A DNA stretch of 5,904 nucleotides, from the NCBI GenBank assembly GCA_965652545.1, contig CBFGWV010000296.1, forward strand, positions 1 to 5,904, read 5' to 3'. The DNA comes from CBFGWV01 sp965652545 (lineage in GTDB: Bacteria > Pseudomonadota > Gammaproteobacteria > Competibacterales > Competibacteraceae). Made by a program: the position numbers and the translations under genes. A model generated the notes under the pieces. The model had not been told where the DNA came from and made no database searches. It was given only the letters and a program-made list of their open reading frames with translations. How positions within the stretch are numbered: the first letter of the stretch is position 1; each line of letters opens with the position of its first letter. Positions 5,856 to 5,904 of this stretch are shown in pieces.

Positions 5856-5904
5856 GCAGATTGAGCCCGGGCATGGTAGCCGCTGATTGCTCGTCCATGC
5901 AGCA

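Noticed and set aside
4486..5898. 470-residue open frame on the minus strand overlapping the MFS and HAD genes
   Set aside because: It is an alternate frame of the MFS gene. Its translation is Arg-, Gly- and Ala-rich with no membrane pattern, whereas the 4632-5855 frame has clear MFS motifs.
5851..5902. Direct repeat TCCATGCAG at 5851-5859 and 5894-5902
   Set aside because: It is nine bases long, with only two copies 43 bases apart. The upstream copy has a start codon out of frame with the MFS gene. This is probably chance.

Overview
The window is G+C-rich (about two thirds by eye), with dense coding, short intergenic gaps and good Shine-Dalgarno sites. It looks like chromosomal sequence of a Pseudomonadota bacterium (Pseudomonas-like gamma- or betaproteobacterial), but no feature fixes the genus. 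No tRNA, rRNA, CRISPR array, transposase or phage gene was seen. Every gap between genes is shorter than 200 bases.

Layout, left to right: (1) 52-690, minus strand, a LysE/RhtB-type amino-acid exporter. (2) 691-882, a divergent intergenic region with several perfect inverted repeats and a possible promoter. (3) 883-1071, plus strand, a 62-residue AbrB/MazE-type swapped-hairpin DNA-binding protein with no toxin partner and a short C-terminus. (4) 1140-2324, plus strand, an M24 (creatinase/aminopeptidase P fold) protein of the ectoine hydrolase (DoeA/EutD) type that has lost the M24 metal ligands. (5) 2326-3126, minus strand, a class II aldolase/adducin-family protein, convergent with the M24 gene and one base away from it. 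(6) 3127-3216, a divergent regulatory region. (7) 3217-3894, plus strand, a GntR-family regulator with an FCD ligand domain. (8) 3891-4580, plus strand, a HAD protein related to type II 2-haloacid dehalogenases, overlapping the regulator by 4 bases. (9) 4632-5855, minus strand, an MFS transporter convergent with the HAD gene.

Genes 4-8 look like a small catabolic island. A metal-free amidohydrolase-like M24 protein, a class II aldolase and a HAD enzyme sit around a GntR/FCD regulator whose divergent promoter region contains obvious symmetric sites. The M24 type recalls ectoine ring opening, but no other ectoine gene (deacetylase, transaminase, dehydrogenase or uptake system) is present here. 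The substrate is therefore open and may be a different cyclic or linear amide. The flanking LysE and MFS transporters have no demonstrated link to the island. The most interesting points are the M24 active site outside an ectoine cluster, the HAD protein that lacks several residues of true haloacid dehalogenases, and the compact symmetric operator region between the aldolase and the regulator.
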